Positions 44,436 to 52,400 of a stretch of 64,000 bases of DNA are shown piece after piece; position 1 is the first letter of the stretch, and each line of letters opens with the position of its first letter. The DNA comes from Corallococcus soli. Its GTDB lineage: Bacteria; Myxococcota; Myxococcia; Myxococcales; Myxococcaceae. The position numbers were made by a program, and so were the translations under genes. The notes beneath the pieces were generated by a model. The model was not told where the DNA came from. It ran no database searches and saw only the letters and a program-made list of their open reading frames with translations. Location: contig NZ_JAAIYO010000013.1 of assembly GCF_014930455.1 (NCBI RefSeq), positions 186,001 to 250,000 on the forward strand. Reading direction: 5' to 3'.

Positions 44436-45305
44436 TCAGGGATTGGCCTTCGCGGAGTCCGGGGCCTCGCGCGGGGTCCCGGGCAGGGCGCCCAGGAAGG
44501 AGACGAGCGCGGAGGCCACGCGCGCCTGTCCCCGGGCGTTGAGGTGGCCCCCGTCATCCGAGTACGCGGGCACCATCGCCGGGTAGGGGCGGCCATTCAC
44601 GTCGAACGTCTCCGGGGTGCCGTCCGCCCGGGTGGACTCCAGCGCGGCCAGGTCGAACAGCGGCTCCCTGCCGCCGTAGGTCTGGCGCATCAGCGCGTTG
44701 AAGGCCTCGCGCGACACGTTCTCCCCGACGCCGAAGACGCTCCGCCCGCGCAGCTCGTTGAGCCAGGCCTTCACCCCGCGCTGCACCGTCGTCAGGGGCG
44801 CGGTGACGTGCACGAAGGTGACGCCCGGGTGGCGCGTCTTCAGGCCCGCCAGCGTGGCGCGGTACTTCTCGAAGAGGGCCTTCGCGTCGGTGCCGCTGTT
44901 GAAGTCGATGTAGCAGAACTTCACCAGCGCCACGTCCACCTGCTCCGCGAGCCCGCCGTCCAGGAGCTGCGCGAAGTGCGCGAGCTTGGTCTCCGGCTGC
45001 TCGTTCTGCCCCACCAGCGCGTGCGCGAACGTGCCGGGCGCGAGCGCCGCGGTCGCGTCCTTCACCTCCACCAGGGCGGGCGCCGGCGCGCCCGGCGTCA
45101 GGCCCCGCACCCCGTCCAGGATGTTGCCGCCCACGGACTGGTGGCCGAAGAACACGCGGCGGTGGGACAGCCGCTCCAGGCCCGCCTGCGTCGCGTCTGC
45201 CTTTGCCGGTTCCGAGGCCGCCGCGCCCAGGGGCAGCGTTATGAGCAGCGCGCCAGGAAGCAGCAGGGCGCCTAATCGCGCAGGGAAGCCACGAGCGGAT
45301 TGCAT
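44436..45305 (-). CDS. Exported SGNH/GDSL-like protein
   Basis: 289 residues with a signal peptide (about 1-30, LLLPGALLITLPLGAAAS). The mature start RVFFGHQSVGGNILDGVRG and the later YSDDGGHLNARGQARVASAL (an SDGxHxxxxG-like block with Asp and His) resemble SGNH hydrolases and the AlgJ/AlgX relatives that acetylate polysaccharides in the periplasm. The nucleophile would be the Ser of GHQSVG; this is inference. It leads the seven-gene unit and puts part of the pathway outside the inner membrane. Confidence 0.78.
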   Translation of the reverse strand: MQSARGFPARLGALLLPGALLITLPLGAAASEPAKADATQAGLERLSHRRVFFGHQSVGGNILDGVRGLTPGAPAPALVEVKDATAALAPGTFAHALVGQNEQPETKLAHFAQLLDGGLAEQVDVALVKFCYIDFNSGTDAKALFEKYRATLAGLKTRHPGVTFVHVTAPLTTVQRGVKAWLNELRGRSVFGVGENVSREAFNALMRQTYGGREPLFDLAALESTRADGTPETFDVNGRPYPAMVPAYSDDGGHLNARGQARVASALVSFLGALPGTPREAPDSAKANP

Positions 45306-45312
45306 ATGTGAA

Positions 45313-45342
45313 CGTTTAGACCCTTCCGGAGCCGAGCGTCAA
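45313..45342 (-). promoter_or_regulatory. Candidate promoter of the seven-gene cluster
   Basis: On the minus strand TTGACG (45342-45337) is followed after 18 bases by TAAACG (45318-45313), a fair -35 and weak -10. Transcription would start at about 45306, next to the ATG at 45305. No Shine-Dalgarno sequence precedes that ATG, so a leaderless message is predicted. Confidence 0.4.
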
Positions 45343-45450
45343 AGCCCCTGGACCCAAGGACGGATGCAGGGTCGCCAACCCACCGCACCGCATGGCGGGG
45401 TGCGCCCCAGCGGGTCGGGATTGCCCCGGAAGTTCCCTACGGGAAAGGCA

Positions 45451-46941
45451 CTACTCGTGCGCCAGGCCGAAGAGCTGGCGCAGCCTCCCCAGGATGCGGC
45501 CGGCCTCGGGGGTGTGGTCCGGTCCGCCGCCGGAGGACAGGGCCACGGCGCGCAGCTGGTTGCGGCGCTGGGCGAGGAGGGCGGAGAGCTGACGGGCCAG
45601 CCCCGGGTAGTCGGAGAACAGGCGCGCGAAGGTGGGCCGGTCCAGCTCCAGCAGCACGGAGTCCTGGAGGGCCACCACCGTGGCGGCGCGGCGCTCGCCG
45701 GTGAGCAGCGACATCTCCCCGATGTAGTGGCCCGGCCCCAGGCGGGTGATTTCGGATTGGAGCGTGCCGGCGCGCACGCTGACCTCGCCGGAGGCCACGA
45801 CGTAGAAGGTGCCGCCCTCGTCGCCCTCCTGGATGATGCGCTCGCCCTGGCCGAAGCGGCGCACGACGACCTCGCGGTGCAGGCGCTCCAGCTCCTCTGG
45901 ACCCAGGGGGCTGAACAGGTCCACCTGGCGCAGCAGGTCGCGCACGGTGGTGTCCGCCAGGTCGCGCCGCTTCGCCACGGCCTCGCGGCGCACGGTCACC
46001 GTGCGCTGGGCGTGCGGCAGCTCCAGGCCCTCGCGGCGCAGCCGGTACCACAGCCGCGTGTGCAGCTCCTCCTTCACGCCGTCCGACAGCGCGAAGTCGT
46101 TGAGGAAGACGCGCACCATGTACTGCACGTTGGAGTCGGTGAAGGACACCGTGCGCGCCATGGGCGGCGGCTGGATGAGGATCTGCGGAATCTCCCGGGC
46201 CACGTCCAGCAGGGCCTGCTTCACCTGGTTGGGCGGCGCGTCCAGCGACACGCCCACCTGCACCTCGATGCCCACGGGCTCGCGGTGCTGGGTGAAGTTC
46301 TTCACGTGCTCCTTGGCCACCATGCTGTTGGGCAGGGTGATGAGCTCGCGCCGGAAGTTGGCGACGCGGATGGAGCGCCAGCCGATGTGGACCACGCGCC
46401 CGGTGTGCTCGCCGATGCGGATGAAGTCGCCCACCTCAAAGGGGCGGTCCAACTGCAGCGACAGGCCCGCGAAGAGGTTGCCCAGCGTCTCCTGGAGCGC
46501 CAGGCCGATGACCACCGTAAGCACCGCGGACGTGGCCAGCAGGCCCGCCAGGTCCAGGTTGAGCTGGCTCTGGAGGATGGGCACCGTGGCGAGCGCGTAC
46601 AGCGTGAAGTCGATGACGTCGCGGAGGATCTTCGGCGTCGTCACCGGCGAGCGCATCCGCACGAGCTTCAGCGCGAACGCCACCGCCGCGCGGATGACGC
46701 CGTAGGCGAACGTGAGCATCCAGCCCACGCTCACGGCCTTGCGCAGGCCGTTCGACGTCGTCGCCTCCGGCAGGAAGAGCGACACCAGCCGCAGCACGAG
46801 GAACGCGAGGAGCATCCGCACCGCGCCGCGGAGGTCGTCGCGCAGGTCCGGGTCGCGGGTGCTGCCGCGGATGCCCAGCAGGAGCACCATCAGGATGGTG
46901 CCCGCCACCAGGGGGAGATGGCCTTCGAGGAAGTTCAACAC
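45451..46941 (-). CDS. MscS-type mechanosensitive channel with cyclic-nucleotide-binding domain
   Basis: About 496 residues from a GTG at 46941; the start is uncertain because the only upstream ATG (47025) overlaps the divergent holB start. Four hydrophobic helices are followed by the pore helix and MscS beta domain (TSAVLTVVIGLALQETLGNL, FAGLSLQLDRPFEVGDFIRI, RSIRVANFRRELITLPNS). A C-terminal cNMP-binding fold follows (VVRRFGQGERIIQEGDEGGT, GHYIGEMSLLTGERRAATV). Such fusions release solutes on osmotic downshock, tuned by cAMP or a related ligand. Glu and Arg of the phosphate-binding cassette are present. Confidence 0.88.
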   Translation of the reverse strand: MLNFLEGHLPLVAGTILMVLLLGIRGSTRDPDLRDDLRGAVRMLLAFLVLRLVSLFLPEATTSNGLRKAVSVGWMLTFAYGVIRAAVAFALKLVRMRSPVTTPKILRDVIDFTLYALATVPILQSQLNLDLAGLLATSAVLTVVIGLALQETLGNLFAGLSLQLDRPFEVGDFIRIGEHTGRVVHIGWRSIRVANFRRELITLPNSMVAKEHVKNFTQHREPVGIEVQVGVSLDAPPNQVKQALLDVAREIPQILIQPPPMARTVSFTDSNVQYMVRVFLNDFALSDGVKEELHTRLWYRLRREGLELPHAQRTVTVRREAVAKRRDLADTTVRDLLRQVDLFSPLGPEELERLHREVVVRRFGQGERIIQEGDEGGTFYVVASGEVSVRAGTLQSEITRLGPGHYIGEMSLLTGERRAATVVALQDSVLLELDRPTFARLFSDYPGLARQLSALLAQRRNQLRAVALSSGGGPDHTPEAGRILGRLRQLFGLAHE

Positions 46942-47023
46942 GCACCGTGAATCTGACCGGCCCCATGCACGGGGGTCAAGGCGGCGGTTGACGGGTGCTC
47001 GCCGAGCGGAGATACACGCCCCC

Positions 47024-48058
47024 ATGACGCTTGCCTCGGTGCAGGGACAGCCCCGCGCGATGGACGCGCTCCAATCCGCCCTGCGGACGGGCTCGGTGCA
47101 CCACGCCTACCTGTTCGCCGGGCCGGAGGGGGTGGGCAAGGAGCTGGCCGCGGTGGGGCTGGCCCAGGCCCTCACCTGTCCGGAGGCCCCGGAGGTGGGC
47201 TGCGGCAGGTGCGCCAGCTGCGTGCGCATCGCGAAGGGGCTGCACCCGGACGTCACGTACGTGATGCCGGACGACGAGCGCGTGTCGCGGGGCCTGGCCG
47301 GCCGCTCGGACTTCACCGGCACGCCCAGCCGGGAGCTGCGCGTGGAGCAGATCCGCCAGCTCCAGGAGCGCCTGGCGCTGCGCGGCCTGGAGTCGAAGCG
47401 CAAGGTGGCCATCATCGTCAGCGCGGAGCAGATGAACGTGCAGGCGCAGAACGCCTTCCTGAAGACGCTGGAGGAGCCGCCCTCGGAGACGACGCTCATC
47501 CTGGTGGCCAGCGCCATGGACCGGCTCCTGCCCACCATCCGCAGCCGGTGCAGCAAGGTGCACTTCGCCCCGCTGCCGGTGGAGATGGTCGCCGAGCACG
47601 TGCGGGAGGCGCGCAAGCTGGACGCGGACACCGCCGCCCTGGCCGCGGTGATGTCCGGCGGCAGCCTGGGCCGGGCGCTCGCGCTGGACGTGAAGGCGCT
47701 GGCGCGGCGCAAGGACGTCATCACCGCCTTCGAGGCCCTCCGGGGCAGCGACATCCCGGCCCTCCTGCGCTTCGCGGAAGGCCACGGGGGCTCGCGCGAG
47801 GACGCGGACACGACGCTGGAGCTGCTCTTGTTGTGGACGCGCGACGTGGCGCTCGCGAAGGCGGAGGCGGAGGCGGGGATGGCGAACCGGGACCTGAAGG
47901 CCCTGGCGGCGGAGGTGGCGGCGCGCACGTCGGAGGCCGCGCTGCACCGGCGCAACGCGCTCCTGGAGTCGGCGCGGGTGGCCATTGGCACCCGCAACGG
48001 CGCGCCCCGGTTGCAACTGGAGCGCCTGCTCATCGAGCTGTGCGTGGAGGGCCGTTGA
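47024..48058 (+). CDS. holB: DNA polymerase III delta-prime subunit (HolB)
   Basis: 344 residues from the ATG at 47024. Delta-prime is the fixed subunit of the sliding-clamp loader. Visible features: HHAYLFAGPEGVGKE (a P-loop remnant), the zinc module with CPEAPEVGCGRCASC, ESKRKVAIIVSAEQMNVQAQ, NAFLKTLEEPPSETTLIL and the sensor loop LLPTIRSRCSK. Length is normal. Its TGA overlaps a TTG start of holA, so the two clamp-loader subunits are translationally coupled. Confidence 0.95.
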   Translation: MTLASVQGQPRAMDALQSALRTGSVHHAYLFAGPEGVGKELAAVGLAQALTCPEAPEVGCGRCASCVRIAKGLHPDVTYVMPDDERVSRGLAGRSDFTGTPSRELRVEQIRQLQERLALRGLESKRKVAIIVSAEQMNVQAQNAFLKTLEEPPSETTLILVASAMDRLLPTIRSRCSKVHFAPLPVEMVAEHVREARKLDADTAALAAVMSGGSLGRALALDVKALARRKDVITAFEALRGSDIPALLRFAEGHGGSREDADTTLELLLLWTRDVALAKAEAEAGMANRDLKALAAEVAARTSEAALHRRNALLESARVAIGTRNGAPRLQLERLLIELCVEGR

Positions 48059-49371
48059 GCGCGGACATGGACGAGGTGCTGGCGGAGGTGAAGGGCGGCA
48101 AGGTGTGGCCGCTGTACCTGCTGTGGGGCGAGGAGTTCCTCGTCAGGAGGGGCGCCGACGAGCTGGTGAAGACCCTGGTGCCGGACGCGGCCATGGGGCT
48201 GAACCTCGCGGTGCTGGACGCGGCCTCCCCGCGCGAGGTGGCGCAGGAGCTGGCCACGCTGCCGCTGTTCCCCGGCCGCAAGGTGGTGCTCGTCCGCGAC
48301 CCGGAGTTCATCGCGCCCAAGAAGGGCAAGGGCGACGCGCTGGCCAAGGCGCGCGACGCGTGGAAGGCGGGCAAGCGCAAGGAGGGCGCGCGGCGCCTGC
48401 TGGCGCTCGCGGGCCGCGCGGGCTGGGGCGTGGACCAGTTGGATCCCCGCGTGCCCGGCGCGCCCACGGTGGAGCAGTGGAAGGACGAGCTGAACGTGGA
48501 CCTGGCGGAGGCGGACCTCACCTTCCTCCAGGAGGCCGCGACCTTCTGCCGGGAGGAGCGCATCAGCGCGCCGGAGGGTGACGCGTCCGCGCTGCTGGAG
48601 CTGCTGCAGAAGGGCGTGCCCCCGGGGCATGCGCTGGTGCTGGCGGCGACAGACGTGGACTCGCGCAGCCCGCTGCTCAAGTTCGCGCAGGACAAGGGCC
48701 GCCTCTTCGAGCGCAAGGTGGCCGCGCGGCACAAGGACCTGGACCTCAGTGAGATTGCCCGCGAGTTCCTGGCCCCCCTGAAGAAGAAGCTGGGGCCGGG
48801 CGCGCTGGAGGGCCTGAAGGAGCGCATCGGCGGCAACATCCGGCTGCTCCAGTCGGAGCTGGAGAAGCTGGCCGTCTACTCGGAGGGGCCCACCATTGAA
48901 GCGGCGCACGTCACGCTGCTGGTGCACCACGCGCGCGAGGAGGAGTTCTTCGAATTGACGGAGGCCCTCCAGAAGCGCGAGCTGCGGGACGCGCTGTCCT
49001 ACGCCGAGGACGCGATGGGGCAGGGGACGCACGCCTTGCAGCTGCTGGGCGCGGTGGCCTCCATCGTCCGCTCGCTGCTGGAGAACCACGCCTGGCTGGA
49101 GCGCTACGCCGGAGGCCAGCCGCCCAAGAACGGCCGCGACGTGGAGACGCGCATCCTCCCGAAGCTGGAGGCGGAGCTGAAGGGCACCAAGCGCAAGACG
49201 CCCAACGCCTGGGCGCTCGCGTTCGGCATGCAGGCCGCCGCGCGCTACGAGCGCCGCGAGCTGCTCAACGCCTTGGTGGCGTGCGCGGACGCGGACCTGG
49301 CGCTGAAGTCCTCCGCCAGCGGGAAGCTCGTCATCGAACGGCTCCTGTGGACGGTGTGCACCCGCGTCTGA
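48055..49371 (+). CDS. holA: DNA polymerase III delta subunit (HolA)
   Basis: About 438 residues if it starts at the TTG (48055) that overlaps the holB stop, with GGAGG four bases upstream; an ATG at 48067 is the alternative. Delta opens the beta clamp. Features: VWPLYLLWGEEFLVRRGADE, LPLFPGRKVVLVRDPEF, a middle helical domain (IGGNIRLLQSELEKLAVY), and the collar-binding end (LLGAVASIVRSLLENHAWLE, ALVACADADLALKSS). The family is usually about 340 residues. The excess is a Lys/Arg-rich insertion (GKGDALAKARDAWKAGKRKE and beyond). Confidence 0.93.
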   Translation: MSADMDEVLAEVKGGKVWPLYLLWGEEFLVRRGADELVKTLVPDAAMGLNLAVLDAASPREVAQELATLPLFPGRKVVLVRDPEFIAPKKGKGDALAKARDAWKAGKRKEGARRLLALAGRAGWGVDQLDPRVPGAPTVEQWKDELNVDLAEADLTFLQEAATFCREERISAPEGDASALLELLQKGVPPGHALVLAATDVDSRSPLLKFAQDKGRLFERKVAARHKDLDLSEIAREFLAPLKKKLGPGALEGLKERIGGNIRLLQSELEKLAVYSEGPTIEAAHVTLLVHHAREEEFFELTEALQKRELRDALSYAEDAMGQGTHALQLLGAVASIVRSLLENHAWLERYAGGQPPKNGRDVETRILPKLEAELKGTKRKTPNAWALAFGMQAAARYERRELLNALVACADADLALKSSASGKLVIERLLWTVCTRV

Positions 49372-49441
49372 GGACCGGGCGGGCCGGCGGCCCCGCCGTG
49401 GGACGTGCGCGGCGGGCCGGCCCTGGGGTAGAGGAGGGCCC

Positions 49442-49891
49442 ATGGCGGACAAGCGGCGCTTCGACCTCTTCGCGGACCTCCTCGTCACGCGCTTCCCCCA
49501 GGCCACCCGCGTCTATGACGTGGCCGGTGGCATGGGGAAGCTCAACGAGTCCCTCACCCAGCGCGGGCGCACCGTCACCACCTTCGACCTGCGCCACAAG
49601 CACCTGCCGGTGAAGTACGCCCAGCGCCCCTTCACGCTGGAGGAGCCCTGCGAGGCGGAGCTGGTGGTGGGCATGCACCCCGACGGCGCTACCCGCATCA
49701 TCATCGAGTACGCCGCGCGCCACGGGCTGGGCTTCGCCGTCGTCCCCTGCTGCTCCGACAACGGCATGCCCTACAAGCCGTGGATGCGGCACCTGGCGGA
49801 CGTGGCCCGGGACGCGGGCATCTCGCAGGTGGAGGAGGTCGCGCTGCCCATGGACGGACGCGCCCGCGTGCTCCTGGGCATGCCGCGCTGA
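49442..49891 (+). CDS. Small methyltransferase-like protein
   Basis: 149 residues. A class I methyltransferase glycine motif is visible (VYDVAGGMGKLNESL, 24-38), followed by an acidic strand end (VTTFDLRHKHLPVKYA), VVGMHPDGATR, and FAVVPCCSDNGMPYK. The HPDGATR plus VPCC pair is reminiscent of tRNA- and rRNA-modifying methyltransferases, in which it lies at the substrate side. Length is short for a complete enzyme, so it may be a minimal domain. Substrate and partner are not known. Confidence 0.7.
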   Translation: MADKRRFDLFADLLVTRFPQATRVYDVAGGMGKLNESLTQRGRTVTTFDLRHKHLPVKYAQRPFTLEEPCEAELVVGMHPDGATRIIIEYAARHGLGFAVVPCCSDNGMPYKPWMRHLADVARDAGISQVEEVALPMDGRARVLLGMPR

Positions 49892-50228
49892 CGACGGCGC
49901 GGCCTGAAACCCGGCGATGCTTTGCTCACCAAGAAAAAGCCGCCAAACATGGATTGCCTGAATAGAGGACACCTTCCCCGGGGACTGTCATGGATGAGGA
50001 CAGCCCGCGCGGGCGTCCGGAATCCCCTGGAAGAACGGGCACTTGTCCTCCGGTGCGTAACGAATACGTGCACATTTCAGAAGATTTACTGGGCGCCCAT
50101 GTGCCAGCCCGGTTTCGATGCATTTCATTAATGCGAGGTATTCCGAGTACTTGAGGCGTTGGCCCGAAGAATGCTCAGTGGAGCGCTGCCATGGCGACAC
50201 CCCCTTTCGCCTGGCAGGAGGAACCACC
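49892..50228. other. 337-bp non-coding region with lower GC before the M4 protease gene
   Basis: No convincing gene is present. Features seen are the palindrome CCCCGGGG (about 49975), the dyad CTGTC...GACAG with nine bases between, the dyad GCATT-tcatt-AATGC near 50130, and a sigma54-like promoter at 50160-50175. The stretch is clearly more AT-rich than its surroundings, as expected for a complex control region. Confidence 0.7.
50160..50175 (+). promoter_or_regulatory. Sigma54-like promoter of the M4 metalloprotease
   Basis: TGGCCCGAAGAATGCT matches the -24/-12 consensus TGGCACG-N4-TTGCW with GG (50161-50162) and GC (50173-50174) at the exact 12-base spacing. Transcription would start near 50186, giving a leader of about 43 bases with AGGAGG. 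A sigma54 activator would bind upstream in the dyad-rich region. Confidence 0.5.
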
Positions 50229-52136
50229 TTGGTTCGCACCACTCGCTTCGTTGCCGCCATGCTCGCCACCCTTCCCCTCGCCGCCTGCGGCGTCGGGGAG
50301 ACGGACATCAACCCTTCGAACGATCAGCAGAAGCCGGATGAAGTCGCGGATGTGCAGAGCGCCCTGAGCGTGATTCCTGGCGCCCAGATTGTCGGAACGA
50401 ACGAGGACGGGACGCCCCACACCATCCAGGGTCGGCTCGGGCAGGCGGATCGCCCCCTGACGGGCTTCGCGGCGGCGGACGTGCACTCGGCCATCGCCGG
50501 GGCCATGCCGGGCATCGCGTCGCTGTTCCGGCTGAGCGCTTCGGACCTCCAGGTCCGCAAGGTGTCGGTGGACGAGCAGGGCGTTTCGCACATCCGCTAT
50601 GCGCAGACGCTGAACGGTCTGCCGGTGATGGGCGAGGAGCTGGTGGTGCACGTGGACCCGTCCGGCGCCATCTTCGGCGCGAACGGCTCCGCGCGCTCCG
50701 GTGGCTCGGTGTCCGCGCGTCCGCTGGTCGCCGCGGAGGCCGCCCGCACGGCGGCGCTGCGCGACACGCAGGGCACGGACCTGGCCGTCACGGGGACGCG
50801 GCTGGTGTACGTCCGGGGGCAGGACGACCAGCGCCTGCGCCTGGCGCACGAGGTGACGGTGACGGGCGAGAGCGCCCTGATGCCGCTGCGCAACCGCGTC
50901 TATGTGGACGCGCTCAACGGCGCCACGCTGCTGACCGTGCCGGAGATCCACACGGCGCTCAACCGCCGCGTGTACAGCGCGAACAACGGCACCAGCACGC
51001 CGGGCACGCTCAAGCGCAGCGAGGGCCAGGCGGCCATCGGTGACTCGCACGTCGACACCAACTACGACATGCTGGGCTACACCTACGACTGCTACAAGAC
51101 GCTCTTCAACCGCGACTCGCTCAACAACGCGGGCGCCGCGCTCATCAGCACGGTGCACTACAGCCGCAACTACGTGAACGCCTACTGGGACGGCACCCAG
51201 ATGGTGTACGGCGACGGCGACGGCGTGAACTCCATCGAGCTGGGCAAGGACCCGGACGTCACGGTCCACGAGCTGACCCACGCCGTCACGTCGAACGAGT
51301 CCAACCTCACGTACTCCGGCCAGTCCGGCGGCCTCAACGAGGCGATGTCCGACACGTTCGGCGCCATCTGCGAGAGCTGGAAGACGGGCACGTGGAGCAC
51401 CGCGCCGGTCATCTGGATGGTGGGCGAGGACGTCTGGACGCCCGCCACGGCGAACGACGCGCTTCGCTACATGGATGACCCGGTGAAGGACGGCGTGTCC
51501 AAGGACTGGGCGCCCAACGTGACGTCCAGCACGGACGTGCACTACAGCTCTGGCGTGCCCAACCTGGCGTTCGCGCTGCTGTCCAAGGGCGGCGTGCACC
51601 CGCGTGGCCGCTCCACCATCAACGTGCCGGCCATCGGCGTCGAGAAGGCCGCGCGCATCTGGTACAAGGCCAACACGGACATCTTCACGGCGAGCACCAC
51701 GTTCGCCCAGGCGAAGACCTGGACGGTCCAGGCCGCGGTGGCGCTGGGCTACGACGCGGCCACGCAGGCGGCCGTGACGGCGGCCTGGGAAGCGGTGGGC
51801 GTGGGCGGCACGGTGACGCCTCCGACGTGCGTCACGCTGACCAACGGCGTCGCGAAGACGGGCCTGTCGGGCGCCTCCGGCTCCTCGACGAACTACTGCA
51901 TCGACCTGCCGGCCGGCCGGGCGTCCACCTTCGTGATGAGCGGTGGCACGGGTGACGCGGACATGTACATCAAGTTCGGCTCCGCGCCGACGACGACGTC
52001 CTACGACTGCCGCCCGTACCTTTCCGGCAACAACGAGACGTGCAACGTGGCGGCGAAGACGGCGGCGGGCAAGATGTACATCATGCTCCGCGGCTACTCC
52101 GCCTACAGCGGCACGTCGCTGAAGGCCACGTACTGA
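50229..52136 (+). CDS. M4-family (thermolysin-like) metalloprotease, lipoprotein
   Basis: 635 residues from a TTG at 50229, seven bases after AGGAGG. The signal peptide ends in LAAC, a lipobox with Cys20, so the preproprotein is probably lipid-anchored. A fungalysin/thermolysin-type propeptide (about 40-270) follows, then the catalytic domain with HELTH (347-351) and Glu371 in GLNEAMSD. The C-terminal 100 residues are a PPC domain (VTPPTCVTLTNGVAKTGLSG, STFVMSGGTGDADMYIKFG), usually cleaved after secretion. It likely digests prey or matrix proteins in this predatory lineage; that is inference. Confidence 0.93.
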   Translation: MVRTTRFVAAMLATLPLAACGVGETDINPSNDQQKPDEVADVQSALSVIPGAQIVGTNEDGTPHTIQGRLGQADRPLTGFAAADVHSAIAGAMPGIASLFRLSASDLQVRKVSVDEQGVSHIRYAQTLNGLPVMGEELVVHVDPSGAIFGANGSARSGGSVSARPLVAAEAARTAALRDTQGTDLAVTGTRLVYVRGQDDQRLRLAHEVTVTGESALMPLRNRVYVDALNGATLLTVPEIHTALNRRVYSANNGTSTPGTLKRSEGQAAIGDSHVDTNYDMLGYTYDCYKTLFNRDSLNNAGAALISTVHYSRNYVNAYWDGTQMVYGDGDGVNSIELGKDPDVTVHELTHAVTSNESNLTYSGQSGGLNEAMSDTFGAICESWKTGTWSTAPVIWMVGEDVWTPATANDALRYMDDPVKDGVSKDWAPNVTSSTDVHYSSGVPNLAFALLSKGGVHPRGRSTINVPAIGVEKAARIWYKANTDIFTASTTFAQAKTWTVQAAVALGYDAATQAAVTAAWEAVGVGGTVTPPTCVTLTNGVAKTGLSGASGSSTNYCIDLPAGRASTFVMSGGTGDADMYIKFGSAPTTTSYDCRPYLSGNNETCNVAAKTAAGKMYIMLRGYSAYSGTSLKATY

Positions 52137-52148
52137 GCGCCTCCACGC

Positions 52149-52171
52149 GCCCGGCGTGACACGCGCCGGGC
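52149..52171 (+). other. Hairpin directly after the M4 gene
   Basis: GCCCGGCG-tgacacg-CGCCGGGC is a perfect eight-pair stem 12 bases after the stop. It lies ahead of the stronger terminator at 52193 and may stabilise the mRNA end. Confidence 0.5.
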
Positions 52172-52192
52172 ACCGTGATGCTTCACACCCTT

Positions 52193-52232
52193 CCGCCTCC
52201 GGGACCTCACCGTCCCGGGGGCGGTCGTGTTT
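52193..52232 (+). terminator. Intrinsic terminator of the M4 protease gene
   Basis: CCGCCTCCGGGAC (52193-52205) pairs with GTCCCGGGGGCGG (52212-52224) around CTCACC, with a single T-G wobble, 13 pairs in all. The following bases, TCGTGTTT, are U-rich for this genome. This is the clearest intrinsic terminator in the window. Confidence 0.75.
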
Positions 52233-52400
52233 GCGGGCCTTCGGGTGATGCGTCCCGTACTTCTGGGGCACGTCGATGGGCGGAGGATGCGGATCCGCGC
52301 GAGGAAGCCAGGAGACCGACCCGGCGGGCTGTCCCGGGGCCGCGAGGCCGGGCGCACGGGAACGGGGTAGGGTGGCCGAATTTCCCTCACAGGAGGATGC

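Noticed and set aside
45451..47025. Start of the MscS-type channel at the ATG at 47025
   Set aside because: This would overlap the divergent holB start codon and place the promoter inside holB; the added residues are Arg-rich and lack family similarity.
49922..50131. Small open frame of 69 codons upstream of the M4 gene
   Set aside because: No ribosome binding site, composition unlike a protein of this genome, and it overlaps the dyad-rich control region.
50118..50228. ATG at 50118 as the start of the M4 protease
   Set aside because: It would place 37 odd residues before the signal peptide, hide the lipobox, and span the sigma54-like promoter; the TTG at 50229 has a perfect ribosome site.
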